From contig CALKXJ010000010.1 in the NCBI GenBank assembly GCA_938003835.1, positions 80,841 through 144,840 on the forward strand: DNA of 64,000 nt. The letters run 5' to 3'. Of this stretch, positions 50,975 through 61,118 are shown in pieces. The notes under the pieces are model-generated. The model was not told where the DNA came from, ran no database searches, and worked only from the letters and a program-made list of their open reading frames with translations. The DNA comes from an uncultured Bryobacteraceae bacterium (lineage in GTDB: Bacteria > Acidobacteriota > Terriglobia > Bryobacterales > Bryobacteraceae). Every line of letters begins with the position of its first letter. The first letter of the stretch is position 1. The position numbers and the translations under genes are program-made.

Positions 50975-51385
50975 TCAAACGCGCCGCCTCTTCGGGGGAC
51001 GGCAACCGTTGTGCGGAATGGGCGTGACGTCCTTGATCGCACGGACCTCCAGGCCCGCCGTCGCCAGGGCGCGCACCGCCGACTCGCGTCCGGAGCCGGG
51101 CCCGCTCACCCGCACTTCCACCACTCGCATGCCCGCGTCCCGCGCCCGCTTGGCCGCCGCCAGCGAGGCCTGCTGCGCGGCGAACGGCGTCCCTTTGCGC
51201 GAGCCGCGGAAGCCGAGAGCGCCCGCGCTCGACCAAGCCACCACGTTGCCGTTCGGATCGGTGAACGTGACGATGGTGTTGTTGAAAGTGGCCTGGATGT
51301 GCGCGATGCCCTCCGGCACGTTCTTCTTTTCCTTCTTCTTGAAGGTCTTCTTTTTTCCGGTCTTGGTGCCTGCTGCTTTCGCCAT
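50975..51385 (-). CDS. rpsK: 30S ribosomal protein S11
   Basis: A 136-residue protein with a Lys-rich start ([12 protein letters not shown]) and the family core [38 protein letters not shown] block ([20 protein letters not shown]) and the end [14 protein letters not shown]. It sits between rpsM and rpsD in the alpha operon. Confidence 0.97.
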   Translation of the reverse strand: MAKAAGTKTGKKKTFKKKEKKNVPEGIAHIQATFNNTIVTFTDPNGNVVAWSSAGALGFRGSRKGTPFAAQQASLAAAKRARDAGMRVVEVRVSGPGSGRESAVRALATAGLEVRAIKDVTPIPHNGCRPPKRRRV

Positions 51386-51400
51386 GCCTCGCCTGCCCGC

Positions 51401-51787
51401 TTACTTCTTCGCCGTTGCCTTCTTCTTGTTGGCAATCGTGCCCCGCCGCGGCCCCTTGCGCGTCCGCGCATTGGTATGCGTGCGCTGGCCGCGCACCGGA
51501 AGGCCGCGCCGGTGCCGCAGGCCGCGGTAGGAGCCCATCTCGATGAGCCGTTTGATGTTCATCGAGATCTCCTTGCGCAGGTCGCCTTCGACGGCGCCCT
51601 CTTCCTCGATAATCTGCCGGATGCGCGTGATTTCGTCTTCGGTCAGATCGCCGATCTTCTTGTTGAAATCCACGCCGGCCCGATAGAGGATCGACTGGGC
51701 GCGGGCGCGGCCGATCCCGTAGATGTACGTCAGTCCGATTTCGGCCCGCTTGCGATTCGGCAGGTCAACGCCGATGATACGCGCCAT
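51401..51787 (-). CDS. rpsM: 30S ribosomal protein S13
   Basis: A 128-residue protein opening with [20 protein letters not shown] and containing [12 protein letters not shown] and the basic end [20 protein letters not shown]. It begins the alpha operon set after rpmJ, in the usual order. Confidence 0.97.
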   Translation of the reverse strand: MARIIGVDLPNRKRAEIGLTYIYGIGRARAQSILYRAGVDFNKKIGDLTEDEITRIRQIIEEEGAVEGDLRKEISMNIKRLIEMGSYRGLRHRRGLPVRGQRTHTNARTRKGPRRGTIANKKKATAKK

Positions 51788-51796
51788 CGTTCCCTC

Positions 51797-51910
51797 CTAA
51801 CCCTGACGTTGCTTGTGTTTTGGATTTTCGCAGATCACCCGCACCACCCCGTGGCGGTGGATGATCTTGCACTTGTCACAGATCTTCTTGACAGAAGCCC
51901 GCACTTTCAT
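51797..51910 (-). CDS. rpmJ: 50S ribosomal protein L36
   Basis: A 37-residue protein read directly from the minus strand: [20 protein letters not shown], then [17 protein letters not shown]. It carries the C-x-x-C...C...H zinc set of the classic L36. It lies between infA and rpsM with 13 and 9 base gaps, the usual place. Confidence 0.96.
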   Translation of the reverse strand: MKVRASVKKICDKCKIIHRHGVVRVICENPKHKQRQG

Positions 51911-51923
51911 GTTCGCTCCGCCT

Positions 51924-52175
51924 CTAACGCTCCATCAGCAATTTCGTAATCCGGCCGCGCGTCGGATCGGTGGGCGAGAGCTCGACCACGACCCGGTCAC
52001 CGGGCCGCACGCGCACGAAGTTAGCCCGCGTCGCCGCGGCCGCGTGCGCCACCACCTGCCGGCGGTCTTCGAGCTCGACCCGGCAGGCCGCCTGGGGCAG
52101 CAGCTCCACCACCGTGGCCTTCAGCGCCCGCGGCGAGGCCGGCCGCGCGCCCTCACCCTTACCGGCGCCCGTCAT
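51924..52175 (-). CDS. infA: Translation initiation factor IF-1, divergent
   Basis: An 83-residue S1-like OB-fold protein. The core [40 protein letters not shown] and RGRITKLL is plainly IF-1, but the normally fixed HISGKMR loop reads [11 protein letters not shown], and the N-terminus is a Gly/Ala/Pro-rich run ([16 protein letters not shown]) in place of the usual short acidic start. The ATG overlaps the map stop (ATGA). The gene order map-infA-rpmJ is normal. A second, standard infA elsewhere in the genome is possible. Confidence 0.87.
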   Translation of the reverse strand: MTGAGKGEGARPASPRALKATVVELLPQAACRVELEDRRQVVAHAAAATRANFVRVRPGDRVVVELSPTDPTRGRITKLLMER

Positions 52176-52942
52176 GGCCGGGTCAGAACCCAAGGTCCGT
52201 TGGCCGTCACGGCGACGCAATGTTCAAAGTGGGCGGCGTAAGAGCCGTCCCGCGTCACCCCCGTCCACCGGTTCCTGGCGATGGCGGTCTCGGGCCGGCC
52301 GGCAGTCACCATCGGCTCGATCGCCAGCACCATGCCTTCCTTCAGCCGCGGATTCTCGCCCCGCGGATCCACGTAGTTGGGCACCTGCGGCTCTTCATGC
52401 ATCTGGGTGCCGATGCCGTGACCGACGAACTCGCGCACCACGCTGAAGCCGTTCGACTCCACGTGCCGCTGGATGGTCCCGCAGACGTCGAAGAGCCGGT
52501 TGCCCAGCCGCATCTGGCCAATGGCCAGCTCCAGAGCCTCCTCGGTGACCTTGAGCAGCTTTTCCACTCGTCCGTTGACCTCGCCGACGGCGACCGTGAT
52601 CGCCGAGTCGCCGTAGTAGCCGTTCAGCTCCACGCCGGTGTCGATGGAAACCACGTCGCCCTTCTTGAGGACCCGTTTGGGGGAGGGCATCCCGTGCACG
52701 ATCTCGTCGTTGACCGAGGTGCACAGCACGTAGGGATACCGCTCGCCCACCGCCGGCACGTAATAGCCCTTGAAAGCCGGCCGCGCCCCGGCGTCGGTGA
52801 TCATCTTCTCGGCCGCCTTCTCCAGGTCCATTGTCGTCACGCCTTCCTGGACCATCGCCTTGAGCGCCTGGAGCACCTGGTAGACGAGCAAGCCGCTCGC
52901 GCGCATCTTCTCCAGCTCGGCTGGACTCTTACGAACGATCAT
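52172..52942 (-). CDS. map: Methionine aminopeptidase, type I
   Basis: A 256-residue cytoplasmic metalloprotease removing initiator Met. Metal ligands are in VVSIDTGVELNGYYGDSA, REFVGHGIGTQMHEEPQVPN, MVLAIEPMVTAG and AAHFEHCVAVT. It follows secY directly with a 90-base spacer; adk, which stands here in many bacteria, is absent. A TAGAAT in the spacer may be an internal -10. Confidence 0.96.
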   Translation of the reverse strand: MIVRKSPAELEKMRASGLLVYQVLQALKAMVQEGVTTMDLEKAAEKMITDAGARPAFKGYYVPAVGERYPYVLCTSVNDEIVHGMPSPKRVLKKGDVVSIDTGVELNGYYGDSAITVAVGEVNGRVEKLLKVTEEALELAIGQMRLGNRLFDVCGTIQRHVESNGFSVVREFVGHGIGTQMHEEPQVPNYVDPRGENPRLKEGMVLAIEPMVTAGRPETAIARNRWTGVTRDGSYAAHFEHCVAVTANGPWVLTRP

Positions 52943-53032
52943 TCCTTCTCGGCTTGCCGGGGGCGAGAACTTCTGTCTTCCATTCTAAACGATCCAGAAC
53001 TCCTTTCGCCCGGCGGGCGCCCTGCACCATCC

Positions 53033-54433
53033 TCAGAAGACGCTCCGGCGGCCGCGGATCCGGCCCGCGCGCGGCGTGAAGCCCTCGTAATGCCGCATGA
53101 TCAGTTGCGCCTCCACCTGATTGACGAAGTCCATCGCCACGCCCACGACGATCAGAAGCGAAGTGCCGCCGAAATAGAAGCTGACGCCGAGCCCGTCGAG
53201 CAGCCACCGCGGGAAGTAGTTGTCGATGAAGGTGCCCACCAGCGGCAGCGTTTGCAGCTTGATGCCGGAGATCATGATCTCCGGCAACAGCGACAGCAGC
53301 GCCAGATAGAGCCCGCCCACCATGGTGATGCGGGTCAGAATCTTGTTCATGTACTCGGCCGTATTGCGACCCGGCCGGATGCCCGGCACAAAGCCGCCGT
53401 ACTTCCGCATATTGTCGGCGGCCTCGTTCGGGTTGAAGATGATCGAGACGTAGAAAAAGCAGAAGAAGACGATCCCGATGGTGTAGATCAGGTAATAGAG
53501 CGGCTGGCCGTGGCTGATCGAGTCCAGCATGCCCCGGATCCAGGGATTGTCGCGCGCCCAGGCGATCTGCCGCAGCGTCTGGGGAAAGGCCAGAAGCGAT
53601 GAGGCGAAGATCACCGGGATGACGCCGCCGGCATTGACCTTGAGCGGCAAGAAGGTGCCCTGCCCGCCCACCATGCGGCGTCCCACCACCCGCTTGGCGT
53701 ACTGCACCGGGATGCGGCGCTCGCCCCGCTCCACCAGAACGATGAAGGCCACGACGGCCACCATCATGGTGAGGATGACGATGAGGTGGATGATGTTCCA
53801 CTGCCGGGTGACGAAGGCGTTGGTATAGATCTCGGCCGCCGCCGACGGCAGCCCCACGACGATGCCGGCGAAGATGATCAGCGACATGCCGTTGCCAATG
53901 CCGCGGTCGGTGATCTGTTCGCCCAGCCACATGATGAAGGCCGTGCCGGTGGTCAGGGTCAACATCGTCATGAGAATGAAGCCGATGCCCGGGTTGATGA
54001 CGAAGCCCGCCTCCGAGCTCTGAAGCGCCGTGGCGATGCCGAACGACTGCATCATGCTCAAGCCGATGGTCAGGTAGCGCGTCCACTGCGTGATCTTTCG
54101 CCGGCCAAGCTCACCCTCCTTCTGGAGCTTCTCGAGCGTGGGAATGACGACGGTGAGCAACTGCAGGATGATCGACGCCGTGATGTAGGGCATGATGCCC
54201 AGGGCGAAAATCGTCAGCCGGCGAAACATCCGCCCGGAAAACAGGTCGATGAAGCCGAATAGCGTGCCCTGGTTCTCGCTGAAGAACTGCTCGAGCTTGG
54301 CCGCGTCGATGCCCGGCGTCGGGATGTGCCCCCCGAGGCGGTAGACGGCAAGCAGGGCCAGCGTGAACAGGACACGGTTGCGAAGGTCCGGGATCCGGAA
54401 AACGTTCGCGACAGCTTCGAGGAATTTGTTCAT
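53033..54433 (-). CDS. secY: Protein translocase subunit SecY
   Basis: A 466-residue ten-helix membrane channel protein. Landmarks: RVLFTLALLAVYRLGGHIPT at the start, the plug-region FALGIMPYITASIILQLL, and the late AEYMNKILTRITMVGGLYL and GTSLLIVVGVAMDFVNQVEA. It forms the SecYEG channel in the inner membrane. It follows rplO by 13 bases in the spc operon. Confidence 0.97.
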   Translation of the reverse strand: MNKFLEAVANVFRIPDLRNRVLFTLALLAVYRLGGHIPTPGIDAAKLEQFFSENQGTLFGFIDLFSGRMFRRLTIFALGIMPYITASIILQLLTVVIPTLEKLQKEGELGRRKITQWTRYLTIGLSMMQSFGIATALQSSEAGFVINPGIGFILMTMLTLTTGTAFIMWLGEQITDRGIGNGMSLIIFAGIVVGLPSAAAEIYTNAFVTRQWNIIHLIVILTMMVAVVAFIVLVERGERRIPVQYAKRVVGRRMVGGQGTFLPLKVNAGGVIPVIFASSLLAFPQTLRQIAWARDNPWIRGMLDSISHGQPLYYLIYTIGIVFFCFFYVSIIFNPNEAADNMRKYGGFVPGIRPGRNTAEYMNKILTRITMVGGLYLALLSLLPEIMISGIKLQTLPLVGTFIDNYFPRWLLDGLGVSFYFGGTSLLIVVGVAMDFVNQVEAQLIMRHYEGFTPRAGRIRGRRSVF

Positions 54434-54446
54434 ACTTCTGGCCCCG

Positions 54447-54902
54447 TCAGGCCGCCGGCGCCGCTCCCACCCGTTCGGCGACCCCGCCGGCGGCGCGGAT
54501 CTTTTCTTCCGCCGATTTCGAGAACAGGTGGGCCCGCACGGTGATCTTGCGCGTCAACTCGCCGCCACCCAGCACCTTGAGCCCGTCCTTGAGCTTCTTG
54601 ATGACGCCCAGCTCGAGAAGCCGCTCGGCGTCAAAGACGTCTCCCTCCAGCTTCTCCAGCCGCCCGACGTTGACGATGGCGTACTCTTTCCGAAACTCGT
54701 TGGTGAAGCCGCGCTTTGGCAGCCTCCGGTGCAGCGGCATCTGGCCGCCCTCGAAGCCTCGCCGGCGGCTGTAGCCGCTGATGGAAAGCTGTCCCTTGGT
54801 GCCGCGGCCGGCCGTCTTGCCCCGGCCCGAGCCCATGCCGCGACCCACCCGCCGCCGCGCGTGCTTCTGTCCCGGGGGCGGTTTCAACTGACTGAGATTC
54901 AT
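54447..54902 (-). CDS. rplO: 50S ribosomal protein L15
   Basis: A 151-residue protein with the Gly/Arg-rich start [20 protein letters not shown] and [19 protein letters not shown], and an Ala-rich end. It lies between rpmD and secY. Confidence 0.97.
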   Translation of the reverse strand: MNLSQLKPPPGQKHARRRVGRGMGSGRGKTAGRGTKGQLSISGYSRRRGFEGGQMPLHRRLPKRGFTNEFRKEYAIVNVGRLEKLEGDVFDAERLLELGVIKKLKDGLKVLGGGELTRKITVRAHLFSKSAEEKIRAAGGVAERVGAAPAA

Positions 54903-54915
54903 ACGCCTTCTCCGC

Positions 54916-55101
54916 TCACTCCACCACTGCCAGCAGGTGAGGAACCTTGGCCACCATGCCGCGGAAGGCCGGCGAATCGGGCCGCTCCACCACCTGATTC
55001 AACTTCTTCAAGCCCAGCGCCCGGACAATGCGCTTGTGCTTGTCCGGCGCACCGATCGGGCTGCGCACCAGCTTGATCTTGATCGTCTTGGCTTGCTCCA
55101 T
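54916..55101 (-). CDS. rpmD: 50S ribosomal protein L30
   Basis: A 61-residue protein: [40 protein letters not shown] and a short [12 protein letters not shown] end. Size and order (rpsE-rpmD-rplO) are normal. Confidence 0.96.
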   Translation of the reverse strand: MEQAKTIKIKLVRSPIGAPDKHKRIVRALGLKKLNQVVERPDSPAFRGMVAKVPHLLAVVE

Positions 55102-55116
55102 CGCAGCCTGCCGCTC

Positions 55117-55629
55117 CTAAGTCAGATTCTCCGGCGCCAGACCTCGCTTGGCCGCCACCTCCTCGGGATCCTGAAGCTTCTCGAGAGCGGCCACGGTCGC
55201 CCGCACGACGTTGTGCGGATTGTTGGTCCCGATGCACTTGGTGGCCACGTTCGGAATGCCCACCGCCTCGATCACCGCCCGCACCGGCCCGCCGGCAATC
55301 ACCCCGGTGCCCTCCGGCGCCGGCTTGAGCAGCACCAGACCGCTGCCGAACTTGCCGAGCACCGGGTGCTTGATGGTGGTGGGCAGCACATGGATCTTGC
55401 GCAGGTTCTTCTTGGCCGCTTCAACGCCCTTCTTGATGGCCGCCGGCACCTCGCGCGCCTTGCCCGTGGCGAAGCCGACGACGTGCGCCGCCGGATCGCC
55501 CACCACCACAAGAGCGGAGAAGCTCAGATTCTTGCCGCCCTTGACGACCTTGGTCACCCGGTTGATGGAGACCACCTGTTCCTTCAGGTTCAGCGTTGAC
55601 GGATCGATCCGCTCGAAGTAGTTGGCCAT
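55117..55629 (-). CDS. rpsE: 30S ribosomal protein S5
   Basis: A 170-residue protein with the double-stranded RNA-binding block [40 protein letters not shown] and [19 protein letters not shown]. It follows rplR by 4 bases. Confidence 0.97.
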   Translation of the reverse strand: MANYFERIDPSTLNLKEQVVSINRVTKVVKGGKNLSFSALVVVGDPAAHVVGFATGKAREVPAAIKKGVEAAKKNLRKIHVLPTTIKHPVLGKFGSGLVLLKPAPEGTGVIAGGPVRAVIEAVGIPNVATKCIGTNNPHNVVRATVAALEKLQDPEEVAAKRGLAPENLT

Positions 55630-55633
55630 TCCC

Positions 55634-55996
55634 CTAAAACTCCAGTCCCTGCTCGCGCGCCGCCTCCGCCAGCGCCTTCACCCGGCCATGATAGGCGTAG
55701 CCGCCGCGGTCGAAGACCACCTGCTTGATCCCCTTCGCCAGGGCGCGCTCGGCCACCAGCCGGCCGATCTCGCGGGCGCCGGCCACGTTTCCGCCGCTCT
55801 TGGTCGGTGCGCCCTTCTCGGTCGAGGAGGCGGCCGCCAGTGTCCGCCCGGTGGTGTCATCGATCACCTGGGCATAGATGTGCTTCAGGCTGCGAAAGAC
55901 CGACAAACGCGGACGCTCCGGCGTGCCGCGGATCTTTTTCCGGATCCGCCGGTGGATCCGCAGGCGGTGCTCGTTGCGCGATGCTTTGCGAATCAT
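55634..55996 (-). CDS. rplR: 50S ribosomal protein L18
   Basis: A 120-residue protein, basic at the start ([20 protein letters not shown]), with [20 protein letters not shown] and the end [20 protein letters not shown]. Binds 5S rRNA. Three bases separate it from rplF. Confidence 0.97.
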   Translation of the reverse strand: MIRKASRNEHRLRIHRRIRKKIRGTPERPRLSVFRSLKHIYAQVIDDTTGRTLAAASSTEKGAPTKSGGNVAGAREIGRLVAERALAKGIKQVVFDRGGYAYHGRVKALAEAAREQGLEF

Positions 55997-55999
55997 CGA

Positions 56000-56536
56000 T
56001 TACTTGCCTCCCGCGCCGGCCTTGCCGACCTTCTTGCGCAGTTTCTCGCCGGTGTAACGAATGCCCTTGTTCTTGTAGGGATCGGGCGGGCGCAGCGCAC
56101 GGATGTTGGCCGCCACCTGTCCCACCAGTTGTCGGTCGCGCCCGCTGACCACCAAATGAGTCTGCTTCTCCACGCTCAGCTCGATGCCCTCCGGCAGAAA
56201 CATCTCGATCGGGTGCGAGTAACCCAGGTAGAAGGTGGCGATCCGCCCCTTGACTTCGGCGCGGTAGCCGATGCCCACAATATCGAGCTCCTTGGTCCAG
56301 CCCGCCGAGACGCCGTGCACGGCATTCGCCGCCAGGGCCCGTGTCAGCCCGTGCAGGGCCGCCAGCTTGTCGCTGTCGCGCTGGACGCGGAGCACCCCGT
56401 CGTCCTGCGTGATCCGGATGCCCTTCGGCACCGGGACACTCAGGCGCCCCTTGGGCCCTTCGACCACCAGCTCCTCGCCCAACCGGACCTTGACGCCCGC
56501 CGGGATCGGGATCGGTTTATTGCCAATTCTCGACAT
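56000..56536 (-). CDS. rplF: 50S ribosomal protein L6
   Basis: A 178-residue protein: [20 protein letters not shown] at the start and the family signature [20 protein letters not shown] near the end. Position between rpsH and rplR is normal. Confidence 0.97.
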   Translation of the reverse strand: MSRIGNKPIPIPAGVKVRLGEELVVEGPKGRLSVPVPKGIRITQDDGVLRVQRDSDKLAALHGLTRALAANAVHGVSAGWTKELDIVGIGYRAEVKGRIATFYLGYSHPIEMFLPEGIELSVEKQTHLVVSGRDRQLVGQVAANIRALRPPDPYKNKGIRYTGEKLRKKVGKAGAGGK

Positions 56537-56553
56537 CGTCTACTCCGTTGCGC

Positions 56554-56949
56554 TCACCAGAGCTGGCACAGGACCTCGCCGCCCACACCCGCCTTGCGCG
56601 CATCCCTGCCCGTCATGACGCCCTTAGGGGTGGTCAGAATGTTGATGCCCAGTCCGCCCAACACGCGCGGCACGCTGCGCGCGCTCACGTAGACGCGACA
56701 GCCCGGACGCGACACCCGCTGGATCTCGCTGATGACGGGAACATTGCCGGGCGTGTACTTCAGGTAGATGCGGATGAGCTTCTTCGAGCCCTCCTCGGCC
56801 GTCTTGTAGTTGAGAATGTAGCCCTCGTTCTTGAGGATCCGGGCGATCTCCATCTTCAGCCGCGAGGCGGGCACGTCCACCTTCAGATGGCGCGCCTTGA
56901 GCGCATTGCGGATGCGCGTCAGCATGTCGGCAATGGGATCCGATGTCAT
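56554..56949 (-). CDS. rpsH: 30S ribosomal protein S8
   Basis: A 131-residue protein: DPIADMLTRIRNALKARHLK, RVSRPGCRVYVSARSVPRVL and GLGINILTTPKGVMTGRDAR near the end. Order rpsN-rpsH-rplF is normal. Confidence 0.97.
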   Translation of the reverse strand: MTSDPIADMLTRIRNALKARHLKVDVPASRLKMEIARILKNEGYILNYKTAEEGSKKLIRIYLKYTPGNVPVISEIQRVSRPGCRVYVSARSVPRVLGGLGINILTTPKGVMTGRDARKAGVGGEVLCQLW

Positions 56950-56980
56950 AGCACTACCTCCACCCCGATGCGTGGCCCTC

Positions 56981-57190
56981 TCACCAGCTTGCCTTGATCA
57001 CCCCCGGAATTTCCCCAGCCAGGGCCAGCTCGCGGAAGCAGATCCGGCACAGGTTGAATTTCCGGATGTAGCCTCGGGGCCGGCCGCAGCGAAAACACCG
57101 GTTGCGGTGCCGGCAGCGGAGCTTGGGTTTGCCCGCCGCCTTGGCGCGCGCCAGCTTGCGATCCTTGGCGATTTTTGCCGTCGTTGCCAT
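56981..57190 (-). CDS. rpsN: 30S ribosomal protein S14, zinc-binding (type Z)
   Basis: A 69-residue S14 with two CxxC pairs ([20 protein letters not shown]), the short zinc type. The N-terminus ([20 protein letters not shown]) is a few residues longer than the usual 61-residue form. ATG 57190 fits the family start; a longer upstream reading is unlikely. Confidence 0.95.
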   Translation of the reverse strand: MATTAKIAKDRKLARAKAAGKPKLRCRHRNRCFRCGRPRGYIRKFNLCRICFRELALAGEIPGVIKASW

Positions 57191-57221
57191 TGAGTTCGAG
57201 TTCCTTCCTCCCGCGACGCCC

Positions 57222-57767
57222 TTAGCGGACGCCCGCAAACGGCATCCCCAGATGCCTGAGCAGCGCCAGGCCCTCAGCATCGGTCTTGGCCGTCGTCGTA
57301 ATTGAGATGTTCATTCCCTTGGTTTTTTCCACCTTGTTATAGTCGATCTCCGGAAAGATCAACTGGTCACGGATGCCCAGCGTGTAATTGCCGCGGCCGT
57401 CGAACGACTTGGTCGACACGCCCCGGAAATCGCGCACCCGCGGCAGAGCGATGTTGGTCAGCCGATCGAAAAATTCGTACATGCGGTCGCCCCGCAGCGT
57501 CACCATGCAGGCGATGGCCATGCCCTCGCGCAGCTTGAACGCCGAGACGCTCTTTTTGGCCTTGGTGATCACCGGGCGCTGGCCGGTGATCTGGGCGAGC
57601 TCGCGCACGGCGCCGTCGAGCAGCTTCGGGTTCTGCGTGGCCTCGCCCACGCCCATGTTGATGGTGATCTTCTCGAGCTTGGGCACGGCCATGATGTTCT
57701 TGTAGCCGAACTCCTTGATCAGCGCGGGAATCACCGTCTTGCGGTAGTGTTCCTTGAGCCTTGCCAT
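57222..57767 (-). CDS. rplE: 50S ribosomal protein L5
   Basis: A 181-residue protein: [40 protein letters not shown] and the end [20 protein letters not shown]. Binds 5S rRNA. It follows rplX by 6 bases. Confidence 0.97.
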   Translation of the reverse strand: MARLKEHYRKTVIPALIKEFGYKNIMAVPKLEKITINMGVGEATQNPKLLDGAVRELAQITGQRPVITKAKKSVSAFKLREGMAIACMVTLRGDRMYEFFDRLTNIALPRVRDFRGVSTKSFDGRGNYTLGIRDQLIFPEIDYNKVEKTKGMNISITTTAKTDAEGLALLRHLGMPFAGVR

Positions 57768-57773
57768 AACCGC

Positions 57774-58139
57774 CTACTTCTTGTCGAGCACCTCTCCGGT
57801 CTTCTTGGCGACGCGGACGCGGCGCGGCCGGCCGCCGACCACCTCGATCCGGTAGCCGACGCGCGTGGGCTTGCCGTCGGAGGTCACGAGCATCAGGTTC
57901 GAGAGATGGATCGGGCTCTCCCGTTCGGCGATGCCGCCCTTGATGCCCTGACGCGGGTTGGCGCGCGTGTGGCGCTTCACCAGGTTGATGCCCTCCACCA
58001 GCGCCGTCCCCTTCTCCCGGTTGACGCTCAGCACCTTGCCCGTCTTGCCCTTGTCGCGGCCGGCGATCACCTTCACCAGGTCGTCCTTGCGGATGCGCGT
58101 CTTGCGCAGCACCGGACGCTTCGCCTCGACGCGGGCCAT
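57774..58139 (-). CDS. rplX: 50S ribosomal protein L24
   Basis: A 121-residue protein with a KOW motif ([20 protein letters not shown]) and [20 protein letters not shown]. Its ATG shares one base with the rplN stop (TGATG), so the two are coupled. Confidence 0.97.
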   Translation of the reverse strand: MARVEAKRPVLRKTRIRKDDLVKVIAGRDKGKTGKVLSVNREKGTALVEGINLVKRHTRANPRQGIKGGIAERESPIHLSNLMLVTSDGKPTRVGYRIEVVGGRPRRVRVAKKTGEVLDKK

Positions 58140-58507
58140 CAGAGCACCTCCGGCGCCAGGGAAACGATGCGCATGAACTTCTTGTCGCGGAGCTCGCGGG
58201 CCACCGGCCCGAAGACGCGCGTACCGATCGGCTCACCGTCGTTGTTGATCAGCACCGCGGCGTTCGAATCGAAGCGGATATAGGTGCCGTCCTTGCGCCG
58301 CGTCTCCTTCTTCATCCGCACGATCACGCAGCGGACCACCTTGCCCTTCTTGATCTGCGAGTCCGGCGCCGCCTCCTTGACCGAGGCGGTCACCACGTCT
58401 CCCAGCCCGGCGCGCAGGCCGACATCGCCGCCCAGCGGCAGGATGCACTGGAGCTTGCGCGCCCCGCTGTTGTCGGCCACCTCGAGGATCGTTCGCATTC
58501 CAATCAT
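58139..58507 (-). CDS. rplN: 50S ribosomal protein L14
   Basis: A 122-residue protein: [40 protein letters not shown] and [20 protein letters not shown]. Slightly different in its middle ([11 protein letters not shown]), otherwise standard. Confidence 0.97.
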   Translation of the reverse strand: MIGMRTILEVADNSGARKLQCILPLGGDVGLRAGLGDVVTASVKEAAPDSQIKKGKVVRCVIVRMKKETRRKDGTYIRFDSNAAVLINNDGEPIGTRVFGPVARELRDKKFMRIVSLAPEVL

Positions 58508-58545
58508 CGTGCTCTCCTATCCGAAACAAGCCGTCGCGCCGCGCC

Positions 58546-58851
58546 TCAAACCTCCGTGATCTCCTCCGGCGCGGGAGCGCTCACCTGGACGGCGCGGCGG
58601 ATGATCTCGCTCAGCCGCCATCGCTTCAGGCGGCTCATCGGCCGGCACTCGATCAGCCGCACCACGTCGCCCACACGGGCCTCGTTGTTCTCGTCGTGGG
58701 CGTAGAACTTCTTGCGCCGGGTCACGACACGCCGGTAACGGGGATGAGGCACCCGCCGCGTCACCTCGACGACAATCGTCTTGTCCATCTTCGCCGAGAC
58801 CACCTCGCCCACCTTGACGTTGCGGCGGCCCCGCTCTCTGGATTCCGCCAT
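58546..58851 (-). CDS. rpsQ: 30S ribosomal protein S17
   Basis: A 101-residue OB-fold protein: [20 protein letters not shown] and [21 protein letters not shown] short extension after [13 protein letters not shown] is a little longer than usual. It starts 3 bases after the rpmC stop. Confidence 0.97.
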   Translation of the reverse strand: MAESRERGRRNVKVGEVVSAKMDKTIVVEVTRRVPHPRYRRVVTRRKKFYAHDENNEARVGDVVRLIECRPMSRLKRWRLSEIIRRAVQVSAPAPEEITEV

Positions 58852-58854
58852 CGC

Positions 58855-59061
58855 CTACTCCTTCCCCTTGGCCGCCAGTTGCCGCTCCCGCCGCACGGTG
58901 AGCACGCGGGCCAGATCCTTCCTGAGCGTGCGATACTTCTTGAGCCCGTCCATCTGGCCCATGCCCATCTGAAACCGCAGGCGAAACAGTTGCTCGCGGA
59001 TCTCGCGCTCCTGCACGGCCAGTTCGTTATCGTCGAGTTCTCGAATCTTCTCCGCTTTCAT
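58855..59061 (-). CDS. rpmC: 50S ribosomal protein L29
   Basis: A 68-residue helical protein: [20 protein letters not shown] and [20 protein letters not shown]. Standard size and place between rplP and rpsQ. Confidence 0.95.
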   Translation of the reverse strand: MKAEKIRELDDNELAVQEREIREQLFRLRFQMGMGQMDGLKKYRTLRKDLARVLTVRRERQLAAKGKE

Positions 59062-59082
59062 CTTGGCGCTCGCACCTCCCGC

Positions 59083-59499
59083 CTAGTCGAACGGCCTCCG
59101 CTCGACCATCTTGCAGGGCACGGGCAGCTTCTGCGCCGCCAGACGCAGAGCTTCGCGCGCCACCGGCTCGGGGACGCCCTCCATCTCGAAAACTACCTTG
59201 CCGGGACGCACCACGGCGACCCAGTGATCGGGGGCGCCCTTGCCCTTGCCCATACGCGTCTCCGCCGGCTTCTTGGTCACCGGCTTGTCCGGGAAGATCC
59301 GGATCCAGATCTTGCCGCCCCGCTTGACGTAACGCGTCATGGCCACGCGCGCCGCCTCGATCTGCCGGTCAGTGATCCAGGCCGCCTCGAGCACCTTTAG
59401 GCCGTAGTCGCCGAAGGCGACCGTCGAGCCTCGCCAGGCGGTACCCGTGCGCCGGCCGCGCTGCTGTTTTCGGTACTTGACCTTCTTGGGCATCAACAT
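59083..59499 (-). CDS. rplP: 50S ribosomal protein L16
   Basis: A 138-residue protein beginning [20 protein letters not shown], with the signature [20 protein letters not shown] and [20 protein letters not shown]. Standard. Confidence 0.97.
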   Translation of the reverse strand: MLMPKKVKYRKQQRGRRTGTAWRGSTVAFGDYGLKVLEAAWITDRQIEAARVAMTRYVKRGGKIWIRIFPDKPVTKKPAETRMGKGKGAPDHWVAVVRPGKVVFEMEGVPEPVAREALRLAAQKLPVPCKMVERRPFD

Positions 59500-59526
59500 G
59501 GCAATGCGCCTCCCAATCCCATTCCG

Positions 59527-60459
59527 CTAACTGGTGTGTTCCTCACCGCCCGCCGGATCCGTCGGCGCCGGGCCGGACTCGCTGGCGTCGCCGGCACCTT
59601 TGGCGAGATCGAGCTCCTGTTTCCAGGCAGGCTGCGGCGGCGCGAGCGGCGGCACCACCGGCTGCGCCGTCCGTGCCGGCTGCGGCAGTTCGCCCGGAGG
59701 GGGCTGCACGGGCGGTCCCGCTGTCGCCTCGGCGACCGGCAGCGGAGGCGGCGCCGGGGCAGCCGGCTTCCGCTCACGGCGCGGCGCCAGCCGGCGGGGC
59801 TCCGGCTCGCTTTTGAAGCCCGCCCGGTAGCCGCCGTCGAAGATGTCGCCCCGGTAGATCCAGGTCTTGACGCCGATCACCCCGTAGGTGGTGTAGGCTT
59901 CGGCGAAACCGTAATCGATATCGGCCCGCAGGGTCTGAAGCGGCAGCCTGCCCTGCAAATACCACTCGCTGCGCGCGATCTCGGCGCCGTTCAACCGGCC
60001 CGAAACCCGCACCTTGATCCCCTTGCAGCCGAAGCGCAGGGCGCTGTCGACCGCCTTGCGCATGGCGCGCCGGAAGGCCACGCGCTTCTCCAGTTGCAGC
60101 GCGATCGACTCGGCCACCAGTTGCGCGTCGAGCTCCGGCTTGTGGACCTCCTCGATGTCGATGTAGACATCCCGCTTGGTCTTCCGCGCCAGCTCCTGCT
60201 TGAGCTTTTCGATTTCGGCGCCCTTGCGCCCGATGATGATGCCGGGCCGCGAGGTCCGGATCGTGATGCGCAGCTTGTTGCCCGGCCGGTCCACTTCGAT
60301 CGAGCTGACGCCGGCCGCCTTCAGCCGCTCCCGGAGCATCTCCTTGAGCTCGAGATCCTCCTCGAGCAGCTTGTGATAGTCATGCTTGGCGAACCAGCGC
60401 GACCGCCACGTCTTGGTGACGCCCAGCCGGAAGCCGTAGGGATGCGTCTTCTGTCCCAT
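59527..60459 (-). CDS. rpsC: 30S ribosomal protein S3 with long Pro/Ala-rich tail
   Basis: A 310-residue protein. Residues 1 to about 217 are ordinary S3 with the KH domain ([20 protein letters not shown]) and the C-terminal block [20 protein letters not shown]. From about 219 on, 92 residues of Pro/Ala/Gln-rich sequence follow (for example [19 protein letters not shown]) and end acidic (GGEEHTS). Usual bacterial S3 is 210-240 residues. The tail is in frame, with no sign of a frameshift, and probably extends unstructured from the mRNA entry side of the 30S. Confidence 0.95.
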   Translation of the reverse strand: MGQKTHPYGFRLGVTKTWRSRWFAKHDYHKLLEEDLELKEMLRERLKAAGVSSIEVDRPGNKLRITIRTSRPGIIIGRKGAEIEKLKQELARKTKRDVYIDIEEVHKPELDAQLVAESIALQLEKRVAFRRAMRKAVDSALRFGCKGIKVRVSGRLNGAEIARSEWYLQGRLPLQTLRADIDYGFAEAYTTYGVIGVKTWIYRGDIFDGGYRAGFKSEPEPRRLAPRRERKPAAPAPPPLPVAEATAGPPVQPPPGELPQPARTAQPVVPPLAPPQPAWKQELDLAKGAGDASESGPAPTDPAGGEEHTS

Positions 60460-60461
60460 CG

Positions 60462-60818
60462 TTACGCGTTCTCCTGGCCCTCGTCCGGCGCCCCCACCGC
60501 CACCACGATGTGAGACATCCGGCGCTGATAGCGATAGGCCCGCCCCATCGGAGCCGGTCGGATCCGTTTCAGACGCGGTCCCTCGTTGACCTGGGCCCGC
60601 GTCACCACCAGGGTGTCGACGTCGAGGTCGGAGGAACGGTTCTCGGCGTTGGCGATGGCCGACCGCAGAACCTTCTCAATGACCGGCGCCACCCGCTTGT
60701 TGGTCGTCTGGAGAATCGTGATCGCCTCGCCCGCCTTCCGCCCGCGAATCCGGTCGATCACCAGCCGCGCCTTCTGCGGCGAAACCCGAACGTACCTGGC
60801 TTCCGCTTTGACTTCCAT
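60462..60818 (-). CDS. rplV: 50S ribosomal protein L22
   Basis: A 118-residue protein: [20 protein letters not shown] and the signature [20 protein letters not shown] with SHIVVAV. ATG 60818 fits the family start; the longer reading upstream lies in the rpsS gene. Confidence 0.97.
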   Translation of the reverse strand: MEVKAEARYVRVSPQKARLVIDRIRGRKAGEAITILQTTNKRVAPVIEKVLRSAIANAENRSSDLDVDTLVVTRAQVNEGPRLKRIRPAPMGRAYRYQRRMSHIVVAVGAPDEGQENA

Positions 60819-60831
60819 CGTCACTCCCTGC

Positions 60832-61116
60832 TCACGATGCCCGCCCGCTCTTTTCCGACTTGCCGGCGTGGCCCTTGAAGATCCGCGTCGGCGCAAACTC
60901 GCCCAGCTTGTGACCGACCATGTTCTCGGTGATGTAAACCGGAATGAACTTCTTGCCGTTGTGCACGGCGATGGTGTGGCCGACGAACTCCGGCAGCACG
61001 GTCGAGCGCCGCGACCAGGTGCGGATCACTTTCTTCTCATTCCGTTCGTTCAGCGCCGCCACCTTCCGGATGAGGTGGTCGTCGGCGAACGGCCCTTTCT
61101 TGAGCGAACGCGACAT
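60832..61116 (-). CDS. rpsS: 30S ribosomal protein S19
   Basis: A 94-residue protein: [20 protein letters not shown] and the signature [20 protein letters not shown] with [13 protein letters not shown]. Standard; 2 bases after rplB. Confidence 0.97.
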   Translation of the reverse strand: MSRSLKKGPFADDHLIRKVAALNERNEKKVIRTWSRRSTVLPEFVGHTIAVHNGKKFIPVYITENMVGHKLGEFAPTRIFKGHAGKSEKSGRAS

Positions 61117-61118
61117 GG

